The notes under the pieces: model-generated
What the model was told of the DNA's origin: nothing
The model's database searches: none
Seen by the model: the letters and a program-made list of their open reading frames with translations, nothing else
Translations under genes and position numbers: made by a program
Shown here: piece by piece, positions 34,928-48,117 of the stretch
Layout: each line of letters starts with the position of its first letter
Position numbering within the stretch: position 1 is the first letter of the stretch
DNA from: Lactuca virosa
Lineage: Eukaryota > Streptophyta > Magnoliopsida > Asterales > Asteraceae
Assembly: GCA_928212115.1 (NCBI GenBank)
Contig: CAKMRJ010005523.1
Location: 247,194,629 to 247,258,628 of the forward strand
Direction of reading: 5' to 3'
Length of the DNA: 64,000 nt

Positions 34928-36911
34928 TGAAAGCACAGGATCCATACTCGAATCGATGAGAGTCTTGGAGAATCTAAAAAGCTTATGGGAAGGAGAATTC
35001 TTGGTTTTGCTTGGACCGTAGGAATAGCTGCTTTGCAGAATGAGGATGAGCACACATAGGAAGGACCAGGGTTTGGTCCCAGCTCCCGTGGTGAGCTAGT
35101 TAGAGGAAGGACTGTCAAGGTTTTGAGTTCGCATTGGATTAAGGAGATGGAAAGTGTTTTCCGCACTAGTCCCTACCCCTTAGGAGCTAAGGTTCGGTTC
35201 GCGTTGGAACTCTTGTATCGGGCTGGAAGGGTTGATTGTGCGATCTATTGCACTTTCCGGATTGTAGACTATGTCTTGGGAGTAGTTTGTAGCCCAGTTT
35301 AGGGTAGAGGTTGCTTCAGCTACTGCAGTTCAGCAATGGACGATTGAGCTGTTGAGTGTGTCAGGGTGTGAGACCCTGAATGATATGATTTCTAGAGCCT
35401 GAGAGCGGGAGACTGGTTTGGAGCACTCGGGAATAGGATCCAGATTCTGGATCCGGCTCAGGAGCAGGACTTGGGCCAATCAATGCATGATCGCGGGAGT
35501 TCATCTCATCGGAGATTATTTGTAGAGTTTTAGAATGGACCTCGGTGGTCTTTCGTTCATCCAAGGAAGGGATTTTGGGAGCTCTTGATAGTCGTCTCGG
35601 GGCCTTTCGGGCCAGAATTGTCGCGGGGCAGTTAGGGGTTCATCTGGAGCCCAAAGCCTATGGATCCCTAGAATCCTTCAGGAAGGAGGATCCTACTGTT
35701 AGTTCCTGTCATTGGGATCGGAAGGGAGTGTTGCACCATTTCCTCAGGATGATCGAGGTAACTCAGGAGGAGGTGGTCAGGATTCCTTCAGATGTTTGCG
35801 GGTATGTTATCTTCTGCCACTTCAAGTGGATATCGGGAATTTGTATCGATTTGGAATATTGATTGAGGTTGAATAAGTTAGATCTCGGGTCGGTCCTATA
35901 CTATTGTCTGATTTATCAAGGATTGTCATATTCCATTTTGCATGTCGAGGAGTCTTTGAGAAATCTTCAGATGGACATATCTTGCGGAGTGGGTCCCGCG
36001 TGTACCGTTATTGTTCCGGGTTTTTGTCTAAATCTGTTCAGGAGTATTTTTTGGAGGACCTTTGGTCAGGAGTTAGTGGGATTGTTCTCCAGTAAAGTCA
36101 GGGTTCAATGGTTCTGTCATTTGTTCGGGTATGATCGACATCTGCCTATGGAAGAACTTTGGAGTTCAAGGAACTACCATTGCTAGGAAAGCCATGGTAG
36201 CATGAAGATGGTGATGTCAATTGCATGAGTTGTTTGATCATTGGATGTGTCAAGGGAATCGTACCTTCGCGTGGACTGATATCGGGTAGAGTTCAATGAT
36301 TCCTCGAGGATAGAGATTAGGGTAGAGGTTCATCAGTACATGGCAAGAGTTATGGTTCTTAGTCGCCGGCATTAGAACTCAAGGAATTGGTATGGTATCA
36401 TGGGAGGTGATTTGACCTATTGGACTGGTTAAGGTCTCAAGTGTATTCTTCCGGATTCTAGGAGTTGGGTAATCATTGAGATTGTCTAGTAATGGATCGC
36501 TAGCATGGTTAAGCGTTGGTAGTCAGCGGGTCGATCATTGTAAGGTAAGAAGGATTTGGAATCCTTCAATTCTTTGGTGCTTGAGAATTTAGTCGGCTCA
36601 AAGTGAGGGAGGATCGTCTCGGGATTCAGAAGTAGGAGTGGTTATGAAACTAGGATGAGTTTCGCATCCCCGTCGGGGAGGAAGGCGGCCCATGTGGCTG
36701 TTTTGATTTGCGGGTCGTGTGAGTGGGAGCTTGGGAGACTCCCCAACATTGAGATCACGTTCTCTTGGTGATTGATAGCAGGCTTCGGGGAACTAGGTCG
36801 GGGTCCCAGACATAGCTCGAGTTCAGCCTGGGGTGTTCGGCCGAGTGTGTGCTCGACTCTGAGTGTATTTGAATTGGTAGATTAGGAGAAAGGCATTCAG
36901 ATGCGTTTGTG

Positions 36912-37365
36912 TTAGGGTGAAAGTGTATGTTGTAAGACTACGGGGGAGCCGTAGCATTCACTAATGGTCGGTTAGGGCGGAAGTGTTGTAAGACTATGGG
37001 GGAGCCGTAGCATTCACTAGTAGTCATTTGGGGTGAAAGTGTTGTAAGACTACGGGGGAGCCGTAACATTCACTAGTAGTTAGTTGGGGTGAAAGTGTTG
37101 TAAGACTACGGGGGAGTCGTAGCATTCACTAGTAGTCATTTGGGGTGAAAGTGTTGTAAGACTGCGGGGTAGTTGTAGCATTCACTAGCGGCCAGATAGT
37201 GTGGGAAGTGTTCTAAGACTGCGGGGTAGCCGCAACATTCACTAGCGGCTAGATAGTGTGGGAAGTGTTGTAAGACTGCGGGGTAGTCGTAGCATTCACT
37301 GGGGGCCAGATAGTGTGGGAAGTGTTGTGAGACTGCATGATGACCTATAGCATTCCCGGATTCTT
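36912..37365 (+). repeat. Minisatellite of CTACGG-GGGAG-CCGTAG hairpins in E7
   Basis: About eight units of 55-57 bases. Each has a core such as CTACGGGGGAGCCGTAG followed by CATTCACTAG and a spacer ending GTGTTGTAAGA. The first units pair over six bases; later units change to CTGCGG...CCGCA or GTCGTAG, partly keeping the stem. A homologous array is in E9 at 48118-48515. Confidence 0.9.
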
Positions 37366-37415
37366 TCAGACGATTAGGCAAGGGTGGGCCAATTCGCAAG
37401 ATTATGGTTAAACCA

Positions 37416-38276
37416 TGATGGGTTTTGAGCAATACAACATTCCTATGGTGCACATGAAACCCTATTTGCTTTGGATCTAGGTTTTTCTCAAGTTATACAT
37501 GCAAGTTAATTATCCAAAGCAAAAACCCTAGATCTATCATACATAATTTCATAATTCATATATATATAAGGGTTGGAAGATTACCTCACTTGTTATATTG
37601 TAATAAAAAGAACAATCCTTGCTTGATCTTGACTTCTGAAAGCCTAGTGATCCAAGTGTTGCACCTCTAATGGAGTCACAAACACTCAACACAACAAGGA
37701 TGAAGGAAAGAGGTGGAAAATCGGCTAGGGTAACTCTTAGAATTCATAGAGTCGAAAATCCTTAGGTTAAGAGGGTTTATATAGGGCTAGGTTGCTTAAC
37801 CTTTAAGCTGGACTTGAATAAGGAAACCCTAGTTCCTAACTTAAGCCCAAAGCAACCCATGGACCTCCATAAGGATGCCTTGGACGAAATATTATAGGGC
37901 TTCCTATAAATTTCATCCACTCCCATCCAAGGAGTCCCTAGGCCCAGTTTCATAACTATCAAAGATTTGCAAAACAGTCCCTCCATTATTAATCAGTTCC
38001 TTTAATCCCAAAATTAATACTAGATTAATTTCTGATTAATTACCAATTAATAATATGATTTCCAAATAATATATTAATCTTGTAATATATTAATAAAATC
38101 ATTTTGAGTACCAATTTATTATTCATATAATAAATCCTACTCTCTCTCTCTCTCTCTCTCTCTCTGCTAGTCATCCTATCAAGTTGTATGAGTGAAGGCA
38201 ACCCAAAAGGACCATGCTACATATCAAATCAAGTACATACCAAACATAGTTATGGGCTTAAACACCTAATCCAACA
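37416..38276 (-). repeat. E8 3' LTR (861 bp)
   Basis: In sense direction starts TGTTGGATTAGG at 38276 and ends CCCATCA at 37416. A (TC)n run at 38141-38165 makes it longer than its relatives. The flanking five bases in E7 are AACCA (37411-37415). Confidence 0.9.
38141..38165. repeat. (TC)n microsatellite
   Basis: Twelve and a half TC units inside the E8 LTR; absent at this position in the other LTRs of the group, so it arose by local expansion. Confidence 0.95.
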
Positions 38277-41200
38277 CTCACCCACTTGGATAAGTCTAAT
38301 AACTATTATTGCAAGTATGACTTCATAATCTGACTAGCAATCGTAGCTTTCAAAAGCCACAGTCGAACTCTGATCTTATTAGAAACGTGTCCTTTAGATA
38401 AGGGATCAAATATTCCTTTGTTCTATAAGATATCGTATGGACATGAGACATGGATTTATAATCATTCTCTCTGTCCAAGGTTTGTTTCCCGACTTCCGAT
38501 TTACGACGACTGACTCAGACTACAATTGAACACATCAACTTAGTCCAGGCTTGGCCAAGCGCTTAGGTGTCATCACTAAATCATTGAGGGGCCCACAAAT
38601 ATCGCTTTTATCCCATTTAGGATAAAAGGAACGGATAAACTTCGACTCATATGCTTGTACTTTTTACTCATCAAATCACACACAACAATATGTTTTATAA
38701 CATCAAGTTACTGATGCGTTTACATATTATCAATGTGCAACCGACTTGTAAACAACAACTATATGTCTCCGTTTCAAGAATATAAGATATTTTCGTCTCA
38801 CAATCACCCGTGATAAAATCCATGAAGTGATTTATATGAGCATGGGTTTAATCCAATACTCAAATTCTTATTTCAGGAGTACTCATGAACACTGCAGCAA
38901 ACTTGTGATATGTCTAAGCTCTTAGACAATCTACAGTCGGATTCACGACAGTCTTACCTCATTACTTACTTCCAAAGTATGATCGACTGTGGATGTTCGA
39001 ATAATCTTATTATTCGGGAAGTAAAACATGCGAAGTGAAACACAAGAATAATATAATCTAATATGGTCTCAAAACTTTTGAATATAAATAAAAACACTTA
39101 TCATTTATTCACCATATTGATTAGACCTTATTCATTGTATAATGTTTCGATCAATCAACTTAATACTTGAATTAAAAACAATAGTTATCCCATGCTCCAA
39201 GCATGCACACTATGTTTATCTATGGTTCTTCTTTGTGAAATAGATCAATCGTACACATTTCCAATGATGCTCATTTCATAATTCCAAATCCTTATTGCAA
39301 GTGTAAGAATACCAAATTCTTACCACTTACTAGAATGTGTTAGATTCTAAACTTACATGCAATGATCCTTTTGTAATGTCAAATTACCAAATCCACAGAG
39401 ACTTTGCCAATGATATTACAAAATATTCCACTGGATATTTGTTACCAAACAATTCCATAGAAATGAAGTCTTACATTCAAGGTACATTCCTTTGAACATC
39501 CTTCTTGCCTTAAAGTCACTAACTCACACACAAATCTTAATGTCCAACTCCCATAATGGAAAATTTTTCATATTGCCATATGACTATCCATTCTTAACAA
39601 AATCCTATCTATTCAGAATCACGTCAATATGGTCCATTTATTACTATACTTCCAACTGTCCATAAGCAACCAATCTTTATAGAACTTCAGATTGTCCTTC
39701 ACAGTTGTTTAATAACTTTCAGTCATATCTTGTTCTAGTCCTTTTTCCCTTTAATGGCCTTGGCATTTGGAAAATTAGAACAAGTGAATATTATAGCATA
39801 CGCAATCGATCCTATACCCGAAGCATATTGGATACGATTCATAATGTCTTTCATAAAGACACGATACTTGACCAGTCTCTTGCTATAATATTTTCATATA
39901 TAGAATGTCCTATGTTGAATTACTTCAACACGTTGTTCATATATGTTAATGACTAAGTTCCATTAAAACTTCAATCTAAACCTTTAGATTTGAAATGAAG
40001 TATAGTTATCTTCTCCCTAGAATCTTACTATAGCGAAACAATATTCAAATTCTGCAACTTTGCAAATTTGTAACCTTTGTTTCTTATAAATAGCATTGGT
40101 AACTCGCAACACTCATCATTATGATTATGCTCCCACTAGCATAATAATTATGTTCTTACTAGCACAACAATTACGCTCCCACTAGCTTTGACATGTATCC
40201 AGAAATCAACTGGACTTCTAGAAATCAATACTTATTGACTTTCTTACCAAAGTTCTGATTTCTGATACGTGGTGCTTCGATAAACCTTTATCTAGACCTC
40301 TCGAGCTCATACACTTTTCATTAGATAGCTTATGTGAGTATCCAAACCTTTTTAGAACTTATAGCAATAAGTCCTTAAACTAATTGTCATTTCTCACAAT
40401 TCGAACTATGAAGAGGGACGTTGTAATCATACTCGAATTTGAGAATGCAATTATCACAACTGCTAATCCTTTAAAATCTAATAGTGAAAGCGTTTGCTCA
40501 TATTCATTTTCATGAAGTAGAGAGAAACCTCTTGCCACTTAGATTTTATGGTGTATGTGTTCCTATCCATGTGAATTTGTCATTTCCAACCATTATCATA
40601 AGACAAGGTTTATGACAAATCCAAACTCATATGGACTGAACTTGCTTAATCTTAATTTCTTGCCACCTGGCAGCACAAGGGCCTACCAGTGCTTCCAAGT
40701 CATTGAGCATCTCACCTATACAGATCAATGTGCTTTCACGGATCAAGGTGTTTTTCTTATGCAATCAAATGAGAACTCACCGAACTCACACGCATAGTCA
40801 ACTTAACTGGAACGGGCACAGAAACAAGAATATGTCAACATGATAGGTTATCAACCTCAGGTCGTGTGCTAGTGATTACTAAAAGGTTTATTCTCGATTG
40901 CATTCCTGAAACTTTTCAAGATCAACAAGACTCCCACTGACTTCTTGACATGTAAGATTCTCTGTCAAGGATCATTCCTTGACAAACAAATATTCAAGAG
41001 TTAGTGTGGGTTCTAATCAAGAAAACACTTCATATAATTGGTCTTAGTTGGTCTTTGTTTTATCGAAAACATCACAACTACCAATTTAAAATGTGCAAGA
41101 GTAAGAAAACATTTCTACTCCACATTTTATTAGTTGTTATAAACCTATTTAGAACATGTTACTCAAGGTAAAACTTGGAGTAACTAGATTATATCTTTAA

Positions 41201-42137
41201 AACTCAATTTTGGAATGAAGTACGACTCATCCTTTTGATTTAACCATTTCAACAATTTCAGATTCCTCTTCTTAGTCATATAAATTCACTAAGGTGTCCT
41301 TAGAGGATCAATTGTGACATGGTTCCACAATTATTAGGATGATCGTAAAACACGATACTAAAGTACTCTCCTTTCCTTTTAGATGGGAGAACCTTTTATC
41401 TTTCTGCCTAATTGACTCTTCTTATTCATTCTGCTTATACTTTGAAACTTTTCAATATATTAGAATTACACTTAATCTCGTAAGTATAATAATATTTACT
41501 GAACCAACAGTAAATCATGACGATAGACTTTATCGTTCTTTGCGGTGGATCTGGCCAGTCCACATCAATGTGTACTAGATCCTTTAGTCTTTCACTTGAC
41601 TCACATATACATGTGAACAAGGAGTTAGTCTTAATTTCCCAAGGATTAAGATTTTCATACATCACACAATTCAAATCGCATGATTCTAAGTTTCTGTCCA
41701 ATTGAAACATGGGTGATGAGAATCTTTCCTCACTTGGTAAATTATGACACTACCACAAACGATATAACTAAGAATCAACTCCATTTTCAACATTGCTAAC
41801 AATAGAAATATAAACACCAATGTCCATAAATGTCATTGCAAGGGAACATAAAACAAAACAATTCATTTTATTGATAACGTGCGGAAAACTTGTCCTTACA
41901 ATGCAATTTCAAATGAAAACTATGTTACTAAATATTCCTAAACAGTCTATCATAACTCTAAAGCAGTAACTCAAAACTCTGATCATCAAACCATGTGATC
42001 GAAATCCATCTCTTCACGATCAGACTCAGCTTACTCCTCTTTTAAGTTTTCCTTCCTTTTCTTCGATCCTACAAAACATCAAAATGCAATCTTATCACAT
42101 CATGTATTAAGAATCTATAAATAGGCACTTAACATAG
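38277..42137 (-). pseudogene. pol: E8 decayed pol and 3' region
   Basis: No frame above about 100 codons survives. On the minus strand a relic of the protease site (42118-42090) reads NT followed by a stop where DTG is expected. An integrase relic at 41710-41435 includes LVHIDVDWPDPPQR and a tyrosine-rich stretch. Around 40190-40125 three copies of the AGCATAATTGTTATGCT-type hairpin unit occur, as in E3 and E5. The part nearest the LTR (39130-38277) matches the 3' region of E6. Confidence 0.72.
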
Positions 42138-42887
42138 TTAGATAATGGACTTACCTGAAGTAGAGTCATACAGTTTGACTTTACTATCCTTGCGATCTTT
42201 CAGGTAGATACGGCAGTTTCGCATCCAATGCCCCTTCTCTTGGCTGTAGAAACATATGGACTCTTTGGGAATGACACATGGAACAATCTCAGACTTGGCT
42301 TTTCTCTTATGGTCAAACTTTTTCACCATGGCCAATTTCTCTCCCTTAGGAGAAGAAATCATTCCTGGATGATCATTGTCATTTCCTATGTCCATGGAAA
42401 TTTGGGAGGTAGATCTTCCAATCAAATTTTCTTAACCAGTGCGCCAAAGAATTTATGCTTCCGCAACAATTAGCAAATATGTTAGATCAATAATGGTCAC
42501 GTCGTGATCTGTCACACAGTAGTCTTTAACAAACTGACTATATGACTCGGGAAGTGACTGAAGAACCAAGTCAACAGCCAACTTCCTTGGGAAAACGACA
42601 CCTAACATTCCCAATCTGTCAAGGTGCGACTTCATGTTTAGAATATGTGCACATACAGAATTCCCATCTTGGTGTTTGCATGCCAATAGGGCTTGAGTGA
42701 CCTTGAACTTTTCAAGTCGACGAAAATGTGGGTCAGGGAGAATCACGGGAGGAGGTGGAGGAAGAGAAGTATGATTTCCAGTTCCAACATTGCATGAAAA
42801 AGGGAATGATCTTTCACCTTCATCGACACGTGGACGATCATCTTCAGACGGAAAGCCTTTTCCAAACGATTGAGGAAGACCAGACAT
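42138..42887 (-). pseudogene. gag: E8 gag remnant, best preserved of its family
   Basis: The start at 42887 gives MSGLPQSFGKGFPSEDD, a proline-rich stretch, and the second half of a Copia Gag domain (FKVTQALLACKHQDGNSV; SLPESYSQFVKDY) open for 144 codons to 42453. In another phase 42425-42138 reads the linker and a zinc knuckle in which the first pair is CFYSQEKGHWMRNC: the second cysteine is serine. The frame then passes into the protease remnant. The shared short layout with E3 and E5 is the key feature of this family; whether the short Gag is used is unknown. Confidence 0.82.
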
Positions 42888-43564
42888 CTACAACAGGGAG
42901 AAATTCAAGTTAGTTGATATAATCCTTAATATAACACCCAAATAAAATATTAAGGCTAGGAGCCAACACAATAATTCACAATTCGGAAGAGGGATGCCGC
43001 AATCCAATTGTAAACTATTTGTAAGTAGGTAAATGACGATTACCAATTCCACCATGAAAAACGAAATTTTAAACGAATTAGGTTTTAAATGAAACTCCTA
43101 GATATTTTGAGATTCATTGAACCTTTCAATGAATGTTTAATCTCGATTATGCCCTTCAAGTTTGTGACTGGGATACCGAGGTTCACAAACAAGGTGTGAA
43201 TAACCATGCAAATTAGCTTGGTACTCTCGATGTCATTTATCACCTAATCAATGTGTCGGTTAACCACACACACTCCATTGATCAATTGATAATTTACGAG
43301 AAACCCATTGACATCCTTCATTAGTCCACATTAGTGTGTCGGTTAACCAGACACGCTCCACTAACTGACCAATAAGGTGCAATGTGCAATTTCATGGGTT
43401 AGCATCAAATTCACATTTTCCTAAAGTAACTAAGATTGGAAATTTATAAAAGATTTAGTTACTTTGTATTTTCATTATACTTATTAATGAGAGTTTGTGT
43501 CCTATCCTACCCGTTCGGCTAACGACCCTCCACTAGTCAAGGATGCGGTAGGTACGAGTGGATA
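42888..43564 (-). other. E8 leader, part next to gag
   Basis: AT-rich leader without genes, matching E3, E5 and E6 leaders in reverse (CGTTCGGCTAACGACCCTCC at 43513-43532 is the complement of the shared block). E9 interrupts it at 43565, after the duplicated GGATA (43560-43564). Confidence 0.82.
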
Positions 43565-45190
43565 TGTAACATTCAGACTTTCAGGTATATTATTGTGTGT
43601 TTAATTTTGGAAGATTTATGGAGTGACTCGACGAGTTGTGAGTCCAACTCGTCGAGTAGAGTCGATTTGTCTGCGTGGGATTAATGAATGGACTCGACGA
43701 GTCAGAGAGCCGACTCGCCAAGTAGGTGTTGGGGCCTATATAAGGGAACTTATGCCCCCATTTATGCCTCACCAGCTGCCTAACTCTTCTGTGTGAAACC
43801 AAAATGAGTGTAGTGAGCTAAGAAAGTCTCCAAGCTAACCTTGAACGATTTTAGTGCATCTTTCAGGAGGAAGAAGAGTTTGTTCAGCTAGAAACAAGAA
43901 GGAGTTGTTGGGGTTCATGCCTTCTCATCCAGAGCATCAAGAGGAACGTAAAAAGCTTGAATCTTTCCCCTTTATTTGGCTAGATCTCTTGAGTTGAGAA
44001 GTTAGGGTTTTCATCACATATTATTTGGGACTTCGAGAATACTAAGTTATCTTGAGGTTTAAAGCCTCAGATCTGGACCTTGTGAGGTCCCTAGAGCCCA
44101 AAAGTCTCGACTTTATTCATTCATATGAGGAGTATGGTGTTTAACACCTTATAAGAATATGTATTGGTAGATTGGGGAAAAACCACCATGCATGAGTGTA
44201 AAGATCGAAGCTTTACATGTCAATCGAGCCTTAGGATGGTAGATCTTTCGAGTGATAGATCTGCATAAACCGTCTGAATGAGAAATCAGATCGAAAGGAC
44301 TCGATGAGTCCATGGCCTGACTCGACGAGTCGGTGAGGGTTGTCCCGATGAGCTTGATCATGCGATAACTCGGCGAGTTGGGGGTCAACTCGACGAGTTG
44401 AGCTGGACCTTCGCGAGACTTCTGAGGAAATGAGTGGACTCGACGAGTCACATCGGTACACTCGGCGAGTCGGGTCAAACATGGACTGTTGACTCGAGTT
44501 TGACTTCTGTTGACTTTAGGGTTGGGTCAATCATGAGTAATGGAGACCATGCAGGGGTAAAATGGTCTTTTAACCACTTCAATAGTAGAGAGAGAGAGAG
44601 AGAGAATAGCCTTCGGTTATTAGAGTCGTGAAAAGAGTATTAATTAGAGATATTCATCCTTTGTGAGAGGCGGAGGCTAGTTCGAGATTCGGGTACGAGG
44701 TTATTTGCTTGCTTGCTTGCAAGGTGAGTCTTCTCACTATACTTACCATGAGTGGCACCGTTATGTGACTGAGATGCATTATGTCTATGTGATTTATGAT
44801 GTGTATTATTCTGTGCTTACTGAGTTAGGACCGGAGGGTCCACCCGAGTTATGGGACTGGAGGGTCCCACTGAGACATATTGACCGGAGGGTCTTATTGT
44901 GTTATTGCCTTGAGTGGCTAATGGGATATGTGTGGTATTTTGGGGAACTCACTAAGCTTCGTGCTTACCGTGTTATGTGTTATGTGTTTCAAGTTTTTCT
45001 CATGATCACGGGAAGGCACTGGCTTGATTGTACACACCGGTGAAAGAGTTATGTTTTGAGGATCCTGGATTTTAATCAAACAGTTATGGAGTTGCGATTT
45101 GTAAATTAAATAAATGAGTTTTTATGAAATGTGTTATGAGAATTATGTAATTTTAAATGAAAAAATTATTTGAAAATTTACGGTGTTACA
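43565..45190 (+). repeat. E9 5' LTR (1626 bp)
   Basis: Starts TGTAACATTC and ends CGGTGTTACA. It contains palindrome cluster 1 (43624-43726), TATA-like CCTATATAAGGG (43735-43746), palindrome cluster 2 (44298-44470), TTGAC boxes (44487-44530), a (GA)n run (44588-44604), GGAG-loop hairpins (44829-44902) and the conserved GGGGAACTCACTAAGCTT block (44942-44968). Confidence 0.93.
44829..44902 (+). repeat. GGAG-loop hairpin repeats in the E9 5' LTR
   Basis: Three units: GACC-GGAG-GGTC, GGGACT-GGAG-GGTCCC (six pairs with one T-G wobble) and GACC-GGAG-GGTC, separated by about 20 bases. In the 3' LTR the first two are duplicated (51059-51175). Confidence 0.85.
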
Positions 45191-46057
45191 AGTTGGTATC
45201 AGAGCCTTGGTTTGAGGGATTCAGATGTACCTTCAGGTATGTCTGGTTTCAAACTAGGGACTTGAGGAAATTTTTCAAAATGAATGATTTTTCTAAACGA
45301 GCAAGAGTTTCTAAGAGAAAACGAGAAGGAGCGGTGTAGGCAATCAGCCAGAGCCCGAACGGTGATTTCCCAAAAATACCCTTACTTATTTATGTTATGA
45401 GTTATTATTGAGATATTAGTGATGCATGCTAGATGATAGGCTAGGTATTTCATATGTTAGGGCTAGAGTTGCCTCATTTGTGATGCCTTAGCCTAGGAAT
45501 TGTTGTTGTCTGTGATGTGCTGTGAGTATGTGCGGAGTAAGAGTATCCATCAGGAATCTTTTAGAGAGAGGTTTGAGTAGAGGAGTAATCTAGGAGAGAT
45601 ACTTGGATGAGCATTGGAGGAGCCTACTGAGGGAGTAGATAGATACCTCGAGAGGTAGGGTTGCTTGAGTTCGGTGATACCTTTTGAGTGTGGGTAGAGC
45701 AAATAGAGTGTAACCTAGAGTGGTTTTACGTGCTGGTGGAGATTATTCGATGCCTGAATGTTGCTTGCTTCGTGCTTTGTGGAACTTTTGATGATGGGAG
45801 TCAGCTACTAAGTGAATATAACGATATTCAGGAAGTAGATGGTTGGCATCATAATGAGTTCTTCAGCAGCTGATGACAGAGAAGTGTGAGAACCTAGGAA
45901 GAGCCTAGGGAGTGACCTTAGTCAGATGAGTACGCTGATAGAGGAGAGTATTGGCTGAGGAGCGACCAGGTTCAACGGGATTGGTGATCGAGAAGGTTGA
46001 GCAACTACTTAGGAAATTTGGTACGATCCGTGTGGAAAGTATGGGTAGATGTGGAAG

Positions 46058-46077
46058 GTAGTATGGGCCCGTACTAC
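46058..46077 (+). promoter_or_regulatory. Leader hairpin with self-complementary loop, E9 copy
   Basis: Stem GTAGTA / TACTAC with loop TGGGCCCG. One base shorter than in E7, but the GGGCCC loop is intact. Confidence 0.55.
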
Positions 46078-46127
46078 TGAAAGCAGAGGACCGATACTCG
46101 AAACGGGGAGACATCCAGAGGTTCTAA

Positions 46128-46310
46128 GTAGCAGATTGAGAGGAGATAACATGGTTTGGGTACCATGATTCGTATCAAATTGAGAGGAGATAACATGGTT
46201 TGGGTACCATGATTCGTAGCAGATTGAGAGGAGATAACATGGTTTAGGTACCATGATTCGCAGCAGATCGAGAGATGATCACATGGTTCGAGTACCATGA
46301 TTCGTGGCGG
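46128..46310 (+). repeat. Minisatellite, 44-bp unit with CATGGT...ACCATG hairpin
   Basis: Four units reading AGATTGAGAGGAGATAACATGGTTTGGGTACCATGATTCGTAGC or close variants. In each the arms CATGGT and ACCATG can pair, while the loop varies (TTGGGT, TTAGGT, TCGAGT). Confidence 0.9.
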
Positions 46311-48117
46311 TTAGTGCTTCTGGTGATTGATTAGACTGGGATCAGATGTGATAGACTGTGGGGCCTAAGGGCCATGTTAAACGAGTCTCAATATAGCATA
46401 CCTTGAGGGGGGAAATCGAGTTAGTGTCCGAGAGACTTTTGGTGAGATTCCAGTTAGAGTCACAAGACTCAGGAATGAGTAGAGTTGATGCTTATTGGAG
46501 GGTCACGGTCTGAGTTGAGCAAATGACTGAAGGATGAAGTGTCATTACTGTGGCAAGAGTTGCGCTGTCCCCGTTTTCTAGGGAGAAGAAAAAGAGATGG
46601 CGAGCTTCCGGTTTTTAGAGTATGGGGGTAAACCCCGTGGGGTAGCATAGGGTTGCAATCTTTTCACCAGAGTATTTTAGGCAGTATGTTGTTGCAAGGT
46701 ATTTCTTATGCCATGAGAAAGTCATTTGTGGGTCTATGATGGAAGAGAACAAGGAGGTGCCTTTTGGGGAGGCATACTTTTAGCGGTGGTTTCAGGTGGT
46801 TAAGAGGAGTATATCGGGGCGGCGGCCCTCATTGTCTTCATTGTGTACCGACTGTGAGAGTGGGGTCTCTTGCTTTTATGATGATTTCCGAAATGGTAGG
46901 CTGGTCGAGGAGTCAGAGACGAAGTGTGTGTTAAGTGCATTATTTCCAGACCGAGAGTCCGGACTAATTCAGAACAGTTGGGGTATCCGGCGGTATATCG
47001 GTATGAGGCTTTGAGATGACTAGAGGCAGTCATTGGGGGATTCTGAGATTCTTGTCTGAGTTACGGGATATTTGGAGTTGCCTGATTCCATCGGGAAGAT
47101 CATTGAAGTGATTATATGGTACGTTCCAAGAGTCAAGTGTGATATCCCTGGTGAAACAGCCTATGGAGTAGATTGTTGGTATACCAATTGGTGATGGTTC
47201 GAACCCTGAGTGGGGGAGAACTGAGTATTCTATTGAGAGGATCAGCGATCTGTTCAAAGTGCGGTTAGAGAACTGGTTATGGAGATTCGTGGTGCGGACA
47301 CATGAGACGTGGGTTAATGGTGGGTGAGGCGAGGTGCAAGGCGGGGTGATGTATGGGTATGTGCTTAAGGAAGGATGAGAGAACCCATGGCATGTGGCCG
47401 TTGGCCAGAGAATTTATCATGGCTAGGGATTTTTCGGGATTGCAATTGTTGAGTTCGAGGCGGTTGGGTCGCCGAGTTCAGGGTGCAATAACTGAGATTT
47501 GCGGGTATAAGTATAGATTGTGATTTATACTCCAGAAGGGACAGTAGTTGATTTGTCAACCAATCTCAGATTTGGTGTGAGTAGTTCGTATGGGCGGTGA
47601 TTAGTAGAGGGTGGAGCTTTGGATTTTCGTCAACGTGTTTTCAGTTATTGGCTATTCCTCTGTGTTTCAATTTGTGGGATGGGAATATTCCGAAGTTTCA
47701 AGTTGTGCGAGAAGAATATCAGTTGTGAGATTCTGAGAGGGTACTTTGCGGTGTCTAATTATGATGTCGTGAGTATGAGATCAGTGGTTAAGGCAAGACA
47801 TCGTGAGGTTCTGTGATGGTGTACCAAGGTATCTGAGTATGATGTCCTAAATTTTGGAGTATTTTGAGTTTTAAGTTTGAGATGGCAAGCAGTGTATCAA
47901 GTATCTATAGTTCCAGTGGGAGCCCTTCGACTATCTGACATCAAGCGAGAAAAAAAATGTGAATTGTAGCGAGAAATGGAGTTTTGTCAATGCGGTTGCC
48001 GTCGGGAGTAGTGATGCTTATTTTGGATGGGTGTGTGCACCTATCTATCCTGGGCCGCGGAGCATGGGTTAGTGAACGCAGTGTGGCGTCGACTTGAGGA
48101 TGAGATCGTGGGGTAGT

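Larger units (their letters stand above)
33941..37415 (+). other. E7 internal region, left part, non-coding
   Basis: Primer site (33943-33956), then 3.4 kb with no credible coding frame; the longest frames lack any retroelement motif. Around 34590-34740 it is similar to E9 45750-45905, and at 34897-34935 it shares a block with E9 and E11 that contains a hairpin with a self-complementary loop. It ends with a hairpin minisatellite (36912-37365). Confidence 0.78.

Noticed and set aside
35545..36186. Open frames of about 105 codons in the E7 interior as a possible gene
   Set aside because: No retroelement or cellular motif, overlapping phases, and the paired E9 interior has no matching frame.
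40555..40797. 80-codon plus-strand frame in E8
   Set aside because: It is antisense to decayed pol of a minus-strand element and has no homologue at matching places in E3 or E5.
44588..44604. (GA)n run as a regulatory GAGA site
   Set aside because: Length differs between the two E9 LTRs (interrupted near 50780); simple repeat slippage is enough.
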